Source of the DNA: Rhodovulum sulfidophilum DSM 1374
Lineage (GTDB): Bacteria > Pseudomonadota > Alphaproteobacteria > Rhodobacterales > Rhodobacteraceae
Length of the DNA stretch: 64,000 nucleotides
Direction of reading: 5' to 3'
Assembly (NCBI RefSeq): GCF_001633165.1
Contig: NZ_CP015418.1
Coordinates: forward strand, 3,658,001 to 3,722,000
Shown: piece by piece, positions 1-8,811 of the stretch
Layout of the letters: every line of letters begins with the position of its first letter
Numbering within the stretch: the first letter of the stretch is position 1
Made by a program: the position numbers and the translations under genes
The notes under the pieces: generated by a model
What the model saw: the letters and a program-made list of their open reading frames with translations, nothing else
What the model was told of the DNA's origin: nothing
Databases searched by the model: none

Positions 1-2
1 GT

Positions 3-662
3 CTGGGCAACGCGCAGAATTTCGACATCGACATCACCTATCGCGCCCCGGTCGCCCCGCCCGGCTCCGTCCATCCCGACCCGGCCGCCTGCGTGGCCCA
101 GATCGACGCGGCGCTCGACGAACGCAAGATCACCTTCGACCCCGGCTCGGCCACCATCGACGGCGCCTCGCTGCGGGTGGTCGACGAGATCGCCGACATC
201 CTGCGCGGCTGTCCGCGCGCGAAGATGGAGATCGCGGGCTATACCGACAGCCAGGGCCGCGACGAGATGAACCTGCGGCTCAGCCAGGCCCGCGCCGATG
301 CCGTGGTCGATGCGCTGATGGCCCGTCGCGTGCTGGTCGGCAACCTCACCGCCAAGGGCTATGGCGAGGAAGACCCTGTCGCCACGAACGATACCGAGGA
401 GGGGCGCGAGGCCAACCGCCGGATCGAGTTCCACCTGATCGACGACAGCGCCCCGGACGAGGCCGCCGCCGAGGATGCGGAGGGCACTAAGGCGCCCGAA
501 GCCGAAGCCGACGACGCCACGGAACAGGCGCCCCCCGATGCGGACGCGACCGAGGAAGCCGCGACCGAAGATGACGAGAGCGGGGAGGCCGCCCCGGCCG
601 CCGCCGAAGACGAGACACCGGCCGAGGCCGGAGCAGAGGACCAGACCGATGGACAGGACTGA
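3..662 (+). CDS. OmpA-family peptidoglycan-associated protein, C-terminal part (5' truncated by window)
   Basis: The frame is open from base 3, so the start lies before the window. Residues about 30-145 form an OmpA C-terminal domain: a strand ending ITFDPGSATI, then GYTDSQG and NLRLSQARA, then REANRRIEFHL. This fold binds diaminopimelate of peptidoglycan and anchors envelope proteins. After it comes an acidic, Ala/Glu/Asp/Pro-rich tail of about 60 residues with no recognisable fold. A GTG at 93 is internal because the frame and an OmpA-like lead-in continue upstream. The stop overlaps the start of the next gene by 14 bases, so the two are probably translationally coupled. The family is clear; the precise member is not. 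Confidence 0.85.
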   Translation: MGNAQNFDIDITYRAPVAPPGSVHPDPAACVAQIDAALDERKITFDPGSATIDGASLRVVDEIADILRGCPRAKMEIAGYTDSQGRDEMNLRLSQARADAVVDALMARRVLVGNLTAKGYGEEDPVATNDTEEGREANRRIEFHLIDDSAPDEAAAEDAEGTKAPEAEADDATEQAPPDADATEEAATEDDESGEAAPAAAEDETPAEAGAEDQTDGQD

Positions 663-975
663 ATTCATTCTGGTCACCAGCGTCATGCTGTTCGTGGCCT
701 TCGCCCTGGGCTGGGTCGCCTGCTGGCTGGTGCGGCGGCTCGGCCGCACCACCACCGCCGACATGGGCGAGCTCGACCGCATGGCCCATGCCCTGCACGA
801 GGCCGAGGAGGCGCGAGATCAGGCGATGGGCTATCTCGAACAGCGCGAGGCCGAGCTGACCAACCAGCTGAACCAGACCGAGGCCGAGCTGAACGCGGCG
901 ATGGACGGGTTGCAGCATTCCCGTCAGGAGGCCGAAGAGCTGCGCGCCTATATCGAGCGGATCAACGCGCGCTGA
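649..975 (+). CDS. Small membrane-anchored coiled-coil protein
   Basis: A 108-residue protein whose ATG lies inside the 3' end of the OmpA-family gene. Residues about 6-28 form one hydrophobic membrane segment (FILVTSVMLFVAFALGWVAC). The rest, from about residue 40, is charged and rich in Glu, Ala, Gln and Leu, with a strong coiled-coil look (HALHEAEEARDQ, EAELTNQLNQTEAEL). The expected topology is a single N-terminal helix with a rod-like cytoplasmic or periplasmic domain. I do not recognise a named family. The overlap suggests a partner of the OmpA protein in envelope organisation, which is inference from position only. Confidence 0.75.
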   Translation: MDRTEFILVTSVMLFVAFALGWVACWLVRRLGRTTTADMGELDRMAHALHEAEEARDQAMGYLEQREAELTNQLNQTEAELNAAMDGLQHSRQEAEELRAYIERINAR

Positions 976-991
976 CGCCGAAGCGGCGGCC

Positions 992-1753
992 TCAGCCCAT
1001 CAGCCCCTTCCGGATCAGGTTCAGCCCCGCCACCGCCAGCACCACCAGCGTGGCGCGGCGGAACCGGACCGGGTCGAGCCGGTCCTGCAGGCGCAGCCCG
1101 GCCCACATGCCAATGGCGGCAGGCAGAACCAGCGCCGCCGAGAAGGGCAGGCTTTGCGCATTCAGGACGCCCGAGCCCAGATGCGCAAACAGCAACATCA
1201 CGGACCCGATCAGGAACACCACCCCCTGCACGCGGATCATCTCCGTCTTTTCGGTGTTGAAGGACAACAGATAGGCGATCACCGGCGGCCCCCAGACCCC
1301 CGAGATGCCGCCGAAGAACCCGCCGGTCAGCCCCATCGCGATCTCGGCCCTGCCCCGGTGGCGGGCAGGCAGGATCAGATGCCGCCCGGCCAGCTGCGAG
1401 ACCGTGAAGATCGTGATCGGAACCCCGATCAGCAAATACAGCACCCGGTCGGACAGGACCGGAACCAGCGGGGCGCTGACGCAGATCGCCAGCACGACGC
1501 AGCCGATCAGCAACCGGTAGCGCATCACCGATGCCCAGGCCGCCGCCCCTCCCTGCCGGAGCGCCTGGGCGAGATTGGTCAGCAGCGTCGCCAGAACCAG
1601 CCCGGCCAGCGCCAGCTCGGCCGGCAGAAAGCTCGACAGGCCCGAAATCAGGATCATCGGCAGGGCGAAGCCGACAGCGCCCTTGACGACCCCCGCGACA
1701 AGCGCGACCCCGACGGCTGCCAGAAACAGATATATATCTATACCAAATATCAT
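992..1753 (-). CDS. TSUP (TauE/SafE-type) membrane permease
   Basis: A 253-residue, very hydrophobic protein with about eight membrane segments and the duplicated half-structure of the TSUP family, which exports sulfite, sulfoacetate or related organosulfur anions. Typical glycine/proline-rich turns are visible, such as GVVKGAVGFALPMI near residue 25 and GGFFGGISGVWGPPVIAYLL in the second half. The start at 1753 is preferred to an upstream in-frame one at 1837 because a GGAG ribosome site precedes it and the extra residues are not membrane-like. It is divergent from mcd across an AT-rich 161-base gap. Substrate cannot be told from sequence. Confidence 0.85.
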   Translation of the reverse strand: MIFGIDIYLFLAAVGVALVAGVVKGAVGFALPMILISGLSSFLPAELALAGLVLATLLTNLAQALRQGGAAAWASVMRYRLLIGCVVLAICVSAPLVPVLSDRVLYLLIGVPITIFTVSQLAGRHLILPARHRGRAEIAMGLTGGFFGGISGVWGPPVIAYLLSFNTEKTEMIRVQGVVFLIGSVMLLFAHLGSGVLNAQSLPFSAALVLPAAIGMWAGLRLQDRLDPVRFRRATLVVLAVAGLNLIRKGLMG

Positions 1754-1914
1754 GTCCGCCTCCCCGCTCCGGCTATATACCGGACCGGCTCTCGCTGCAG
1801 CCGCAAAAATATGGCGGTCACTATCCTTCAAAAACAACAGATCAATTGAATTTTTATTGCGCTGCAGCTGCGAAGACCCTATGTCACGGCAAGCCCGAAT
1901 GAAGGAGACGATTC

Positions 1915-3597
1915 ATGCCCCATGACGGTCAGGACAGGCCCGCCGAAACGGCGCTGCTCGCCGATCTTCTGACGCTGACCGAGGCCGCGCTCGGCCCGGT
2001 CGAGGCGGTGACAGAGGCCGCGCGCACCGCCCTCGCCGCCCGCGTCACCGAGGAGGGCCGCGTCTCGGGCCGCCTTGTCGAGGCCGAACAGCATGCCGCC
2101 CACGGGCTGGCCTGGCTTGCCACCTATGCCCGGGCGCTGCGCCAGATGCGAGGCTGGGCCGACCGGCTGACCGAACAGGGCAAATTCGGCGAGATCGAGC
2201 AGCTGATCCTGCAGATCGCCTTCGGCGAATACCTGGCCCAGATCGCGGGCGGCATCCCGATGAGCCAGGGCGAGATCGTCCGCCTGCCCGAGCTCGGCGT
2301 CTCGTCCGAGGCCCATCACGCCTTCCATTCCGACGCGGTGAGCGCGCTGATCCGGGGCGGCAACACGCCCGCCGCCCGTGCGCGCCTGGTGGCGCTGATG
2401 CGCGAGCAGGTCGCCAATGTCACGCTGGGCGCGACAGGGCTCGATGACGAGCTCGAGATGATCCGCGAGCAGTTCCGCCGCTTTGCCCTCGACCGGGTCG
2501 AGCCCAATGCCCATGACTGGCACCTGAATGACACGCTGATCCCGATGGAGATCATCGAGGAGATGGCCGAGCTGGGCGTGTTCGGGCTGACCATCCCCGA
2601 GGAATTCGGCGGCTTCGGGCTGTCCAAGGCCTCGATGTGCGTCGTCTCCGAGGAACTCTCGCGCGGCTATATCGGCGTGGGGTCCCTTGGCACCCGGTCG
2701 GAAATCGCGGCCGAGCTGATCCTCTGCGGCGGCACCGACGAACAGAAGGCCCACTGGCTGCCGAAGATCGCCTCGGGCGAGATCCTGCCCACGGCAGTCT
2801 TCACCGAACCCAATACCGGCTCGGATCTCGGCGCGCTCCGGACCCGGGCGGTCAAGGCGGGCGAGACCTACGAGGTGACCGGCAACAAGACCTGGATCAC
2901 CCATGCCGCGCGCGCCCATGTGATGACGCTGCTGGCGCGGACCGATCCCGAGACGACCGATTACAAGGGCCTCTCGATGTTCCTGGCCGAGAAGACGCCC
3001 GGCACCGAGGACGCGCCCTTCCCGAGCCCCGGCATGACCGGCGGCGAGATCGAGGTGCTGGGCTATCGCGGCATGAAGGAATACGAGCTGGGCTTCGACC
3101 GCTTCGAGGTGCCGGCCGGGAACCTTCTGGGCGGGGTCGAGGGCCAGGGCTTCAAGCAGCTGATGCAGACCTTCGAATCGGCCCGGATCCAGACCGCGGC
3201 GCGCGCCATCGGCGTGGCGCAATCCGCGCTCGATGTCTCGATGCGCTATGCCGAGGACCGCAAGCAGTTCGGCAAGCCGCTGATCGCCTTCCCCCGCGTC
3301 GCCGACAAGCTTGCGATGATGGCGGTCGAGATCATGGTGGCGCGCCAGCTGACCTATTTTGCGGCCTGGGAAAAGGACCATGACCGGCGCTGCGATCTCG
3401 AGGCCGGCATGGCCAAGCTTCTGGGCGCCCGCGTCGCCTGGGCCGCCGCCGATAACGGGTTGCAGATCCATGGCGGCAACGGCTTCGCGCTGGAATACAC
3501 GATCAGCCGCATCCTCTGCGACGCGCGCATCCTGAACATCTTCGAGGGTGCCGCCGAGATCCAGGCGCAGGTCATCGCGCGCCGGGTGCTGGGCTGA
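1915..3597 (+). CDS. mcd: (2S)-methylsuccinyl-CoA dehydrogenase
   Basis: A 560-residue FAD-dependent acyl-CoA dehydrogenase. Besides the usual core of about 380 residues (FTEPNTGSDLGALRTRA flavin region, ESARIQTAARAIGVAQ, C-terminal IFEGAAEIQ) it has an N-terminal extension of about 150 residues containing QHAAHGLAWLATYA and QIAFGEYLAQIAGGIPMSQG. That extension is characteristic of methylsuccinyl-CoA dehydrogenase, which converts (2S)-methylsuccinyl-CoA to mesaconyl-CoA in the ethylmalonyl-CoA pathway of acetate assimilation in Rhodobacter and Methylobacterium. The start has an AAGGAG site seven bases upstream. It stands alone, convergent with the mevalonate operon. An acyl-CoA dehydrogenase of other specificity remains possible. 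Confidence 0.88.
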   Translation: MPHDGQDRPAETALLADLLTLTEAALGPVEAVTEAARTALAARVTEEGRVSGRLVEAEQHAAHGLAWLATYARALRQMRGWADRLTEQGKFGEIEQLILQIAFGEYLAQIAGGIPMSQGEIVRLPELGVSSEAHHAFHSDAVSALIRGGNTPAARARLVALMREQVANVTLGATGLDDELEMIREQFRRFALDRVEPNAHDWHLNDTLIPMEIIEEMAELGVFGLTIPEEFGGFGLSKASMCVVSEELSRGYIGVGSLGTRSEIAAELILCGGTDEQKAHWLPKIASGEILPTAVFTEPNTGSDLGALRTRAVKAGETYEVTGNKTWITHAARAHVMTLLARTDPETTDYKGLSMFLAEKTPGTEDAPFPSPGMTGGEIEVLGYRGMKEYELGFDRFEVPAGNLLGGVEGQGFKQLMQTFESARIQTAARAIGVAQSALDVSMRYAEDRKQFGKPLIAFPRVADKLAMMAVEIMVARQLTYFAAWEKDHDRRCDLEAGMAKLLGARVAWAAADNGLQIHGGNGFALEYTISRILCDARILNIFEGAAEIQAQVIARRVLG

Positions 3598-3624
3598 GCG
3601 CCAACAGTCGTCTCTCCGGGTGCT

Positions 3625-3640
3625 CCGGCCTCAGGGCCGG
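3625..3640. terminator. Short GC hairpin between convergent genes
   Basis: CCGGCC-tcag-GGCCGG, a perfect six-base stem with a four-base loop, lies in the 75-base gap between the convergent mcd and mvaD stops. A second small inverted repeat (GCATCC-ga-GGATGC) follows at 3658-3671. There is no T-run, so this is only a possible bidirectional terminator. Confidence 0.4.
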
Positions 3641-3672
3641 GGCAGACCCGAATGCCGCATCCGAGGATGCAG

Positions 3673-4683
3673 TCAGCGCTGTGCGGCCGGGCCGAAGGGC
3701 TCGACAATGGCAGCGTCGGGGAAAAGCTCCGCGATCGCGGGGGTGCTGTTCTCAAGGAAGATCAGCTTGACATTCGCGCCTGCATCCATCGTGGCATAGG
3801 CCTCGAGCCCGTCGCGGCGGGCGGCCCAAAGCCGGTCCAGCACCTGCCAGCTTTCCGGTTTGAGATAGCACAGCGCCGGGCGTGCCGCGATCATGGTCGC
3901 ATGCATCGCCAGCGCATTGGCCTCGGTCAACGCGCCCAGCCGCAGGAAATCGCGCGCCTCTATCGCGGCCTCGTTGGCGGCGCAATCGGCCTCGGCCTGT
4001 GCGGGCCATTGCCCGAAAAGCGGGCTCGTCGCGACCGTATGGCCCATGCCGTCGCGCGAGGACTGGCTTTTGGGGCCGGTATCGACGCGGATGATGGCGA
4101 TGCGGAAGTCGGGCCAGATCTCGGGCAGCGGCCGGGCGAAGCTGTCGGTCCCGTCCTCGCGCGCACCACGGTCCCAGCGGACGAAGCCGTGCCAGAGCGA
4201 GCGCGTGGCCGAGCCCGAGCCGAAGCGCGCCAGCATGCTGAGCCGGTCCTCGGCCAGATCCAGCCCGAAGCTGCCCGCAAGCGCCCGGGTCAGCGCGGCA
4301 AAGCCCGAGGCCGACGAGGCCAGCCCCGCCGCGGTCGGGATGGTGTTTTCGGTCCTGACATGCAGCGGCAGGGCCTGGCCGCGCCGGAACCGGTCGGCAA
4401 AGGCCACGACCTTGCGGGCAAAGCCGGTCTCGGGGGCCAGCCTCTCGCCGTTCAGCCAGACCGCGTCGGTACCGTCTTCGGCCGGGCCGACCCGGGTCGT
4501 GGTGCCCCATTCGCCCAGCGAGATCGAAAGCGAGCTGTTCAGCGGCAGGTTCAGCCCGGCATCGCGCTTGCCCCAGTATTTCGACAGCGCGATATTGCTG
4601 GGGGCGTCGGCCGAGAACGGCACGGGCTCGGGCAGCCGCGCCGGAAGAACGGCGTCGAATATCGCGCGGGCGCGGTCAGTCAT
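3673..4683 (-). CDS. mvaD: Diphosphomevalonate decarboxylase
   Basis: A 336-residue GHMP-superfamily enzyme that converts mevalonate 5-diphosphate to isopentenyl diphosphate with ATP. Family signatures are APSNIALSKYWGKRD near residue 27, LNSSLSISLG near 48, TAAGLASSASGFAALT near 116, and MDAGANVKLIFLE near the end. The Ser/Ala-rich phosphate loop and the KYWGKR segment distinguish it from the kinases. The start overlaps the stop of pmk by eight bases, placing it last in the leftward mevalonate operon. Length fits bacterial and Paracoccus-type enzymes. Alphaproteobacteria normally make IPP by the DXP route, so the gene is probably acquired or accessory. Confidence 0.95.
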   Translation of the reverse strand: MTDRARAIFDAVLPARLPEPVPFSADAPSNIALSKYWGKRDAGLNLPLNSSLSISLGEWGTTTRVGPAEDGTDAVWLNGERLAPETGFARKVVAFADRFRRGQALPLHVRTENTIPTAAGLASSASGFAALTRALAGSFGLDLAEDRLSMLARFGSGSATRSLWHGFVRWDRGAREDGTDSFARPLPEIWPDFRIAIIRVDTGPKSQSSRDGMGHTVATSPLFGQWPAQAEADCAANEAAIEARDFLRLGALTEANALAMHATMIAARPALCYLKPESWQVLDRLWAARRDGLEAYATMDAGANVKLIFLENSTPAIAELFPDAAIVEPFGPAAQR

Positions 4684-5608
4684 CTATCACAAGTCCCTCT
4701 TCTGCCACGACGACCGGCGTGAAGCCCTCGGGCCGCGCCCCCAGCGCCAGCACGCAATCGCCCAGCCCCGAGCCCGAAATCTTGGCCGCCAGCAGGCCCG
4801 GCATGGCGCGGGCATCGGCGATGATCCGGTCCAGCGTCTCGTCAGAGACCCCAAGCTCGGCCATCTGGCCCTGATAGCGGGCCAGCGCGGCACCGAAGCC
4901 GGTCCAGTCCTGCGCCCGGGCCGCCGCAATCGCGGCCGACGCGCATTCCCCCATCCGGTCGTAAAGCGCGGCGAATTCGGCCTCGCGGCCCTCCATCGCC
5001 CGGGCGATCCGGGCCAGCACCTCGGCCGTGGGCGTCTTGTAGCCCGCATAGCGCAGGGCAAGCGCGGGCGGCATCGGCAGCGGCTCGATCCGGGCGCGGG
5101 CGTCGCCGGGCGGCGTCCCGCTCAGCATCCCGGGGCCAAGGCAATAGGCGGTCATGCCGCCCATGAGGCTTGCGGCCAGATCCGCGCCGCTGCCCCGGCC
5201 CTGGATCCGCCGCACGACCGCCAGTGCGTCGGCATGCAGATCCCCGGTCGGCGCGCCGCTAAGCCGGGCGAAGGCCCCGAGGGCGGCCACCGTCACTGCG
5301 GCCGAGGACCCGAGCCCCAGCGTCGGGTCGATCTCGGAACGGATCTCCAGCCGCGCCCCGCAGGGCAGACGCCCGGCAAAGCGCGCGGCCGCGGCCAGCA
5401 CGAAGCGATAGGGCCCCCCGACCTCCATCCGGTCGAGCTCCACCGAGGCCGGTTCGGCGATTTCCGAGACGATCTCGAGCCGGCGTTCCGGCAGCGGGCT
5501 GACCTCGATGGCGATGCGCTGCTCGATGGCCGCGACGATGGCGGGATGGCCATAGACCACCGCATGTTCGCCGGTGATCATGATCGAGCCGGGGGCAGAA
5601 ACCCTCAT
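4676..5608 (-). CDS. pmk: Phosphomevalonate kinase (Paracoccus type)
   Basis: A 310-residue GHMP kinase: APGSIMITGEHAVVYGHPAI at the N terminus, LGLGSSAAVTVAALGAF as the ATP-phosphate loop near residue 90, YKTPTAEVL in the middle and KISGSGLGDCVLALG near the C terminus. From memory these segments match the Pmk of the Paracoccus zeaxanthinifaciens mevalonate operon better than any mevalonate kinase, so the reaction should be mevalonate 5-phosphate to 5-diphosphate. The ATG at 5608 overlaps the mvk stop by four bases (ATGA), and its own stop overlaps mvaD, so all three are coupled. Assignment as Pmk rather than a second mevalonate kinase also rests on gene order. Confidence 0.88.
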   Translation of the reverse strand: MRVSAPGSIMITGEHAVVYGHPAIVAAIEQRIAIEVSPLPERRLEIVSEIAEPASVELDRMEVGGPYRFVLAAAARFAGRLPCGARLEIRSEIDPTLGLGSSAAVTVAALGAFARLSGAPTGDLHADALAVVRRIQGRGSGADLAASLMGGMTAYCLGPGMLSGTPPGDARARIEPLPMPPALALRYAGYKTPTAEVLARIARAMEGREAEFAALYDRMGECASAAIAAARAQDWTGFGAALARYQGQMAELGVSDETLDRIIADARAMPGLLAAKISGSGLGDCVLALGARPEGFTPVVVAEEGLVIDD

Positions 5609-6711
5609 TGCGGCGCTCCGAAGGCGGCCCCCGCGGGCGCGACATGAAGCGGCGCCCAGCGCAGGTCGGGATGGCCCTCCATCAGCCGGGCCATCGCCGG
5701 GGCGTCGGGCTGATGGACGAGGATCACCCCGCCATGATCGCCCCGGATCGAGCCCGCGCCGCAGATCTTGGCCGCGCCGCCCGCAAGCTCGACCTCCTCG
5801 ACGAACCGCGCCGCAGCCTCGGGCACGACGCCGATCCGGCGCAGCAGGCGGTGGTTCTCGCGCAGGCTTTCCAGCGGCGAACTGTCGGTCTCGAGCGCGG
5901 CCTGGAAGGCGTCGGTGCAGGCCTCGAAGCCCTGCCACAGTGCCTGATCGTCGCCATGGGCCTCGCGCACGGCCGCCACGCATTCGCCGGTCGAGCTGTC
6001 GGGCTTGCCATGCAGCACCCAGTACCAGCCATCGCCGCGCCAGATCCCGTGGCCGGGCGCGATGGCGGGCGCATGACGGCTGTCGCCCTGGACCCGGACC
6101 GCGCCGCCATGGGTGACGGCGGCCGCGTCGATGGCCCCGCCCTTGCCATGCTGGAGCCGCTCGCAGAAGCGCACCCATTCGAAGCGCTCCTCGGTGCTGT
6201 GCAGCCGGTCGAGCAGGGTTTCATAAAGCACCATCGTCGCCGCGATGATCGAGGCCGACGAGCCCATGCCCGCGCCCAGCGGCAGCGCGCTGGTGCCGCC
6301 AAGCTGGCCCGGTACCGGCAGGCAATGGCCCGGGCTCTTGCCCGGCATCGGCAGCCGCTGCGCCAGCGACATCAGCGTATAGACGATCAGATCGTCGGGG
6401 CGTTGCAGGATCTGCTGCACCTTCAGCTCGCCGCGCAGGAAGGAATCGAAGCGGCGGTCGAGCGACTGCTTGAAATGCCCCAGCCGCGACAGCGGATAGA
6501 ACGCACCCTGCGAGACCTGCTCGAACACCGTCTTCAGCCCGTCGCTGGGATGGATCGGGCGGAACCAGACCTCGGTATAGATCGCCACCGCCACCGCCAG
6601 CGCGGGCGCGCCATAGACGACGGCATGTTCGCCCGAAAGGATGATCTTGCCCGGCGCATGGGCGCGCGAGGCATCCTCGGGCAGGGTCGCGGGGACGGGC
6701 TCGGCGCTCAT
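5605..6711 (-). CDS. mvk: Mevalonate kinase (Paracoccus type)
   Basis: A 368-residue GHMP kinase with all three motifs: HAPGKIILSGEHAVVYGAPA at residues 18-37, PLGAGMGSSASIIAATMVL near 148 and GGAAKICGAGSIRGDHGGVI near 315. The segments YTEVWF, GWYWVLHG and RIGVVPEAA resemble the Mvk of Paracoccus zeaxanthinifaciens. It phosphorylates mevalonate at C5. A GGAG site lies just upstream of the ATG. A 232-base gap separates it from dctM; no convincing terminator was seen there, so it may be read through from the transporter genes or have its own promoter. Confidence 0.92.
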   Translation of the reverse strand: MSAEPVPATLPEDASRAHAPGKIILSGEHAVVYGAPALAVAVAIYTEVWFRPIHPSDGLKTVFEQVSQGAFYPLSRLGHFKQSLDRRFDSFLRGELKVQQILQRPDDLIVYTLMSLAQRLPMPGKSPGHCLPVPGQLGGTSALPLGAGMGSSASIIAATMVLYETLLDRLHSTEERFEWVRFCERLQHGKGGAIDAAAVTHGGAVRVQGDSRHAPAIAPGHGIWRGDGWYWVLHGKPDSSTGECVAAVREAHGDDQALWQGFEACTDAFQAALETDSSPLESLRENHRLLRRIGVVPEAAARFVEEVELAGGAAKICGAGSIRGDHGGVILVHQPDAPAMARLMEGHPDLRWAPLHVAPAGAAFGAPQ

Positions 6712-6943
6712 CGCTCCGCGTCCTTGCCGGTCAGGGGTGCCCTGCCCCGACCATGATGCACTGGATATCCGTGTGCCAAGCGAAACTCCGCGACACCGGC
6801 ACAGATCCCGCCCGGTCCGGAACGGCGGTTGCGGCGTCGCCGCCCTTTAACGCCGCAGGCCGCCCCGAGCCAAGCGAAAACCGCCTCCCGGGGACGTCGG
6901 GTCGCACCTGCCTCCGGGGCGGCATGATCGGGCGCAGGCAGGA

Positions 6944-8269
6944 TCATTTCAGGCTCGGCAGCAGGGTTTCGGGCAGCCAGGTCACAAGCTCGGGGAACAG
7001 GGCGAACAGGACAAGCACGCCAAGCTGGATCAGGAAGAAGGGAACGATGCCGCGATAGACCTGACCGATGCCGAGCCCCGGCGGCAGCACCCCCTTGAGG
7101 TAGAACAGCGTATAGCCGAAGGGCGGCGTGATATAGGCCATCTGCGCGGTGATCATGAACAGAACCCCGAACCAGAGCGGATCGAAGCCCAGCGCCTTGA
7201 CGATGGGCAGGAAGACCGGAACGCACAGAAGGATGGTGCCGATCTCGTCGAGAAAGAGCCCGAGGAAGATCAGGACCAGCACCATCGTGCCCAGCACCAC
7301 CCAGCGCGAGGTCTCGAGCCCCTCGACGAAGCCCAGCAGCGAATCCGCCCCGCCGGTCGCGGCAAAGACCGACACGAAGGCCCGCGCGCCGATGGTGATC
7401 CAGAGGATCATCGCCGTCACCCGAAGCGTGTCTCCGGCCGCCTCGGACAGCATCGGCAGGCTCAGCTTGCGCGTGACCAGCGCCGATAGGGCAGCGCCGA
7501 GCACCCCGACCGCCGCGGCCTCGGTGGGCGTCGCAAGCCCGGCATAGATCGAGCCCAGAACGCCCAGCACCACGATACCGGGCAGCACGAGGCTTTTCAG
7601 CCGGGCCAGCTTTTCGCCCAGCGGCAATTGCGGCGCGTCGGCGGGCTTCGGCGCCAGCGCGGGATTGAGCCAGGTCCGGATCAGCACATAGGCCGAATAG
7701 CTGCCCGCGAGGATCAGCCCCGGCACGATGCCCGCGGCGAACATCTGGCCGATCGACATCTGGGCGGTGATGGCATAGACGATCGTCACCACCGAGGGCG
7801 GGATCAGGATGCCCAGCGTGCCACCCGCGCAGATCGCACCCAGCGCCAGCGGCGGGTGATAGCCCCGCGCCAGCATCGAGGGCAGCGCCAGGATCCCCAT
7901 CGCCGCCACCGCCGCGCCGACGACGCCGGTCATCGCGGCCAGGATGGTGCAGATCGCGATGGTGCCGACCGCAAGCCCGCCATTGAGCCGCGAGAACCAG
8001 ATTTCCATCGCCTCGTAGAGCGCCTCGATGATGCCCGATTTTTCCAGGATCGAGGCCATCAGCACGTAAAGCGGGATCGCCATCAGCGCCTCGGAGGTCA
8101 TCGTCTCGAAGGTGTTCAGCACCGCGACGATCAGCGCCGAAGGCCCCCATAGAAGGATGGTCGAGATGAAGGCGATGGCACCGAGGACGAAGGCAAGCCC
8201 CGCGCCGCTGAGCATGAAGGCCACGAGCGCGGTGAACATGAAGACGAGGACAAGCGAGCTTTCGATCAC
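6944..8269 (-). CDS. TRAP transporter large membrane subunit (DctM family)
   Basis: A 441-residue protein with about 12 hydrophobic segments and DctM features such as AIPLYVLMASILEKSGI, LGILIPPSVVTIVYAI and MITAQMAYITPPFGYTLFYL. It is the sodium-coupled translocation subunit of a tripartite ATP-independent transporter for organic acids. The start is a GTG at 8269 that overlaps the stop of the small subunit by four bases (GTGA). It sits between HMG-CoA reductase and the mevalonate kinases, so mevalonate is the natural substrate guess; this is inference from context. Confidence 0.92.
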   Translation of the reverse strand: MIESSLVLVFMFTALVAFMLSGAGLAFVLGAIAFISTILLWGPSALIVAVLNTFETMTSEALMAIPLYVLMASILEKSGIIEALYEAMEIWFSRLNGGLAVGTIAICTILAAMTGVVGAAVAAMGILALPSMLARGYHPPLALGAICAGGTLGILIPPSVVTIVYAITAQMSIGQMFAAGIVPGLILAGSYSAYVLIRTWLNPALAPKPADAPQLPLGEKLARLKSLVLPGIVVLGVLGSIYAGLATPTEAAAVGVLGAALSALVTRKLSLPMLSEAAGDTLRVTAMILWITIGARAFVSVFAATGGADSLLGFVEGLETSRWVVLGTMVLVLIFLGLFLDEIGTILLCVPVFLPIVKALGFDPLWFGVLFMITAQMAYITPPFGYTLFYLKGVLPPGLGIGQVYRGIVPFFLIQLGVLVLFALFPELVTWLPETLLPSLK

Positions 8270-8757
8270 GCGGCATCCTCCGCCCCGAAGGCCAGGATGG
8301 CATCGGCCAGCGCCTGCAGAACCAGCAGTCCCGCAGCGAGCGGCAGGAAGGCCTTGGCGGGCCAGACCACCGGGTTCCAGGCCGAATAGCTGGTCTCGCC
8401 ATAGCTTATGGATTGCAGCACCAGCGGCAGGCTGAACCACAGGAGGATCAGCCCGAAGGCCGCCGCCAGCGCCAGCCCCGCCAGATGCAGCGCCCGCGCC
8501 ATGCCTCCGCTTGCCCGCGACGACAGGATGTCGACCGCGACATGGCCGCCGGTATGCAGCATGTAGGGCCCGCCCAGCAGGAAGAACGGCCCGAAGACCA
8601 GCGTCGCGAGCTCGGGCGCCCAGGAGGTCGGATGCGAAAGGAAGTAGCGCTGCACCACCTCCCACAGCATCAGCGCCACGATGGCGTAGACCAGCCATTT
8701 CGCAAGGCCGAAAAGGCCCCGGTTGAGGGCGGTGATGTACCGGGCCAGTGTCGTCAT
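8266..8757 (-). CDS. TRAP transporter small membrane subunit (DctQ family)
   Basis: A 163-residue protein with four predicted membrane helices, including the DctQ-type segments LWEVVQRYFLSHPTSWAPEL and GGPYMLHTGGHVAVDIL. It pairs with the large subunit, whose GTG start overlaps its stop. A 54-base gap separates it from the binding-protein gene upstream. Length and topology are normal for the family. Confidence 0.92.
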   Translation of the reverse strand: MTTLARYITALNRGLFGLAKWLVYAIVALMLWEVVQRYFLSHPTSWAPELATLVFGPFFLLGGPYMLHTGGHVAVDILSSRASGGMARALHLAGLALAAAFGLILLWFSLPLVLQSISYGETSYSAWNPVVWPAKAFLPLAAGLLVLQALADAILAFGAEDAA

Positions 8758-8811
8758 CGGGGGCTCCGCAAGGGCGGCGCCGACCCGCAGGGGGCCGGCG
8801 CCGGGTCGGGT

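Noticed and set aside
1879..3471. 530-codon leftward frame antisense to mcd
   Set aside because: High-GC shadow of a conserved gene; Gly/Arg/Ala-rich nonsense protein with no family and no ribosome site.
6712..6943. A small gene between dctM and mvk
   Set aside because: Short frames exist but none has a ribosome site or recognisable features; treated as intergenic.
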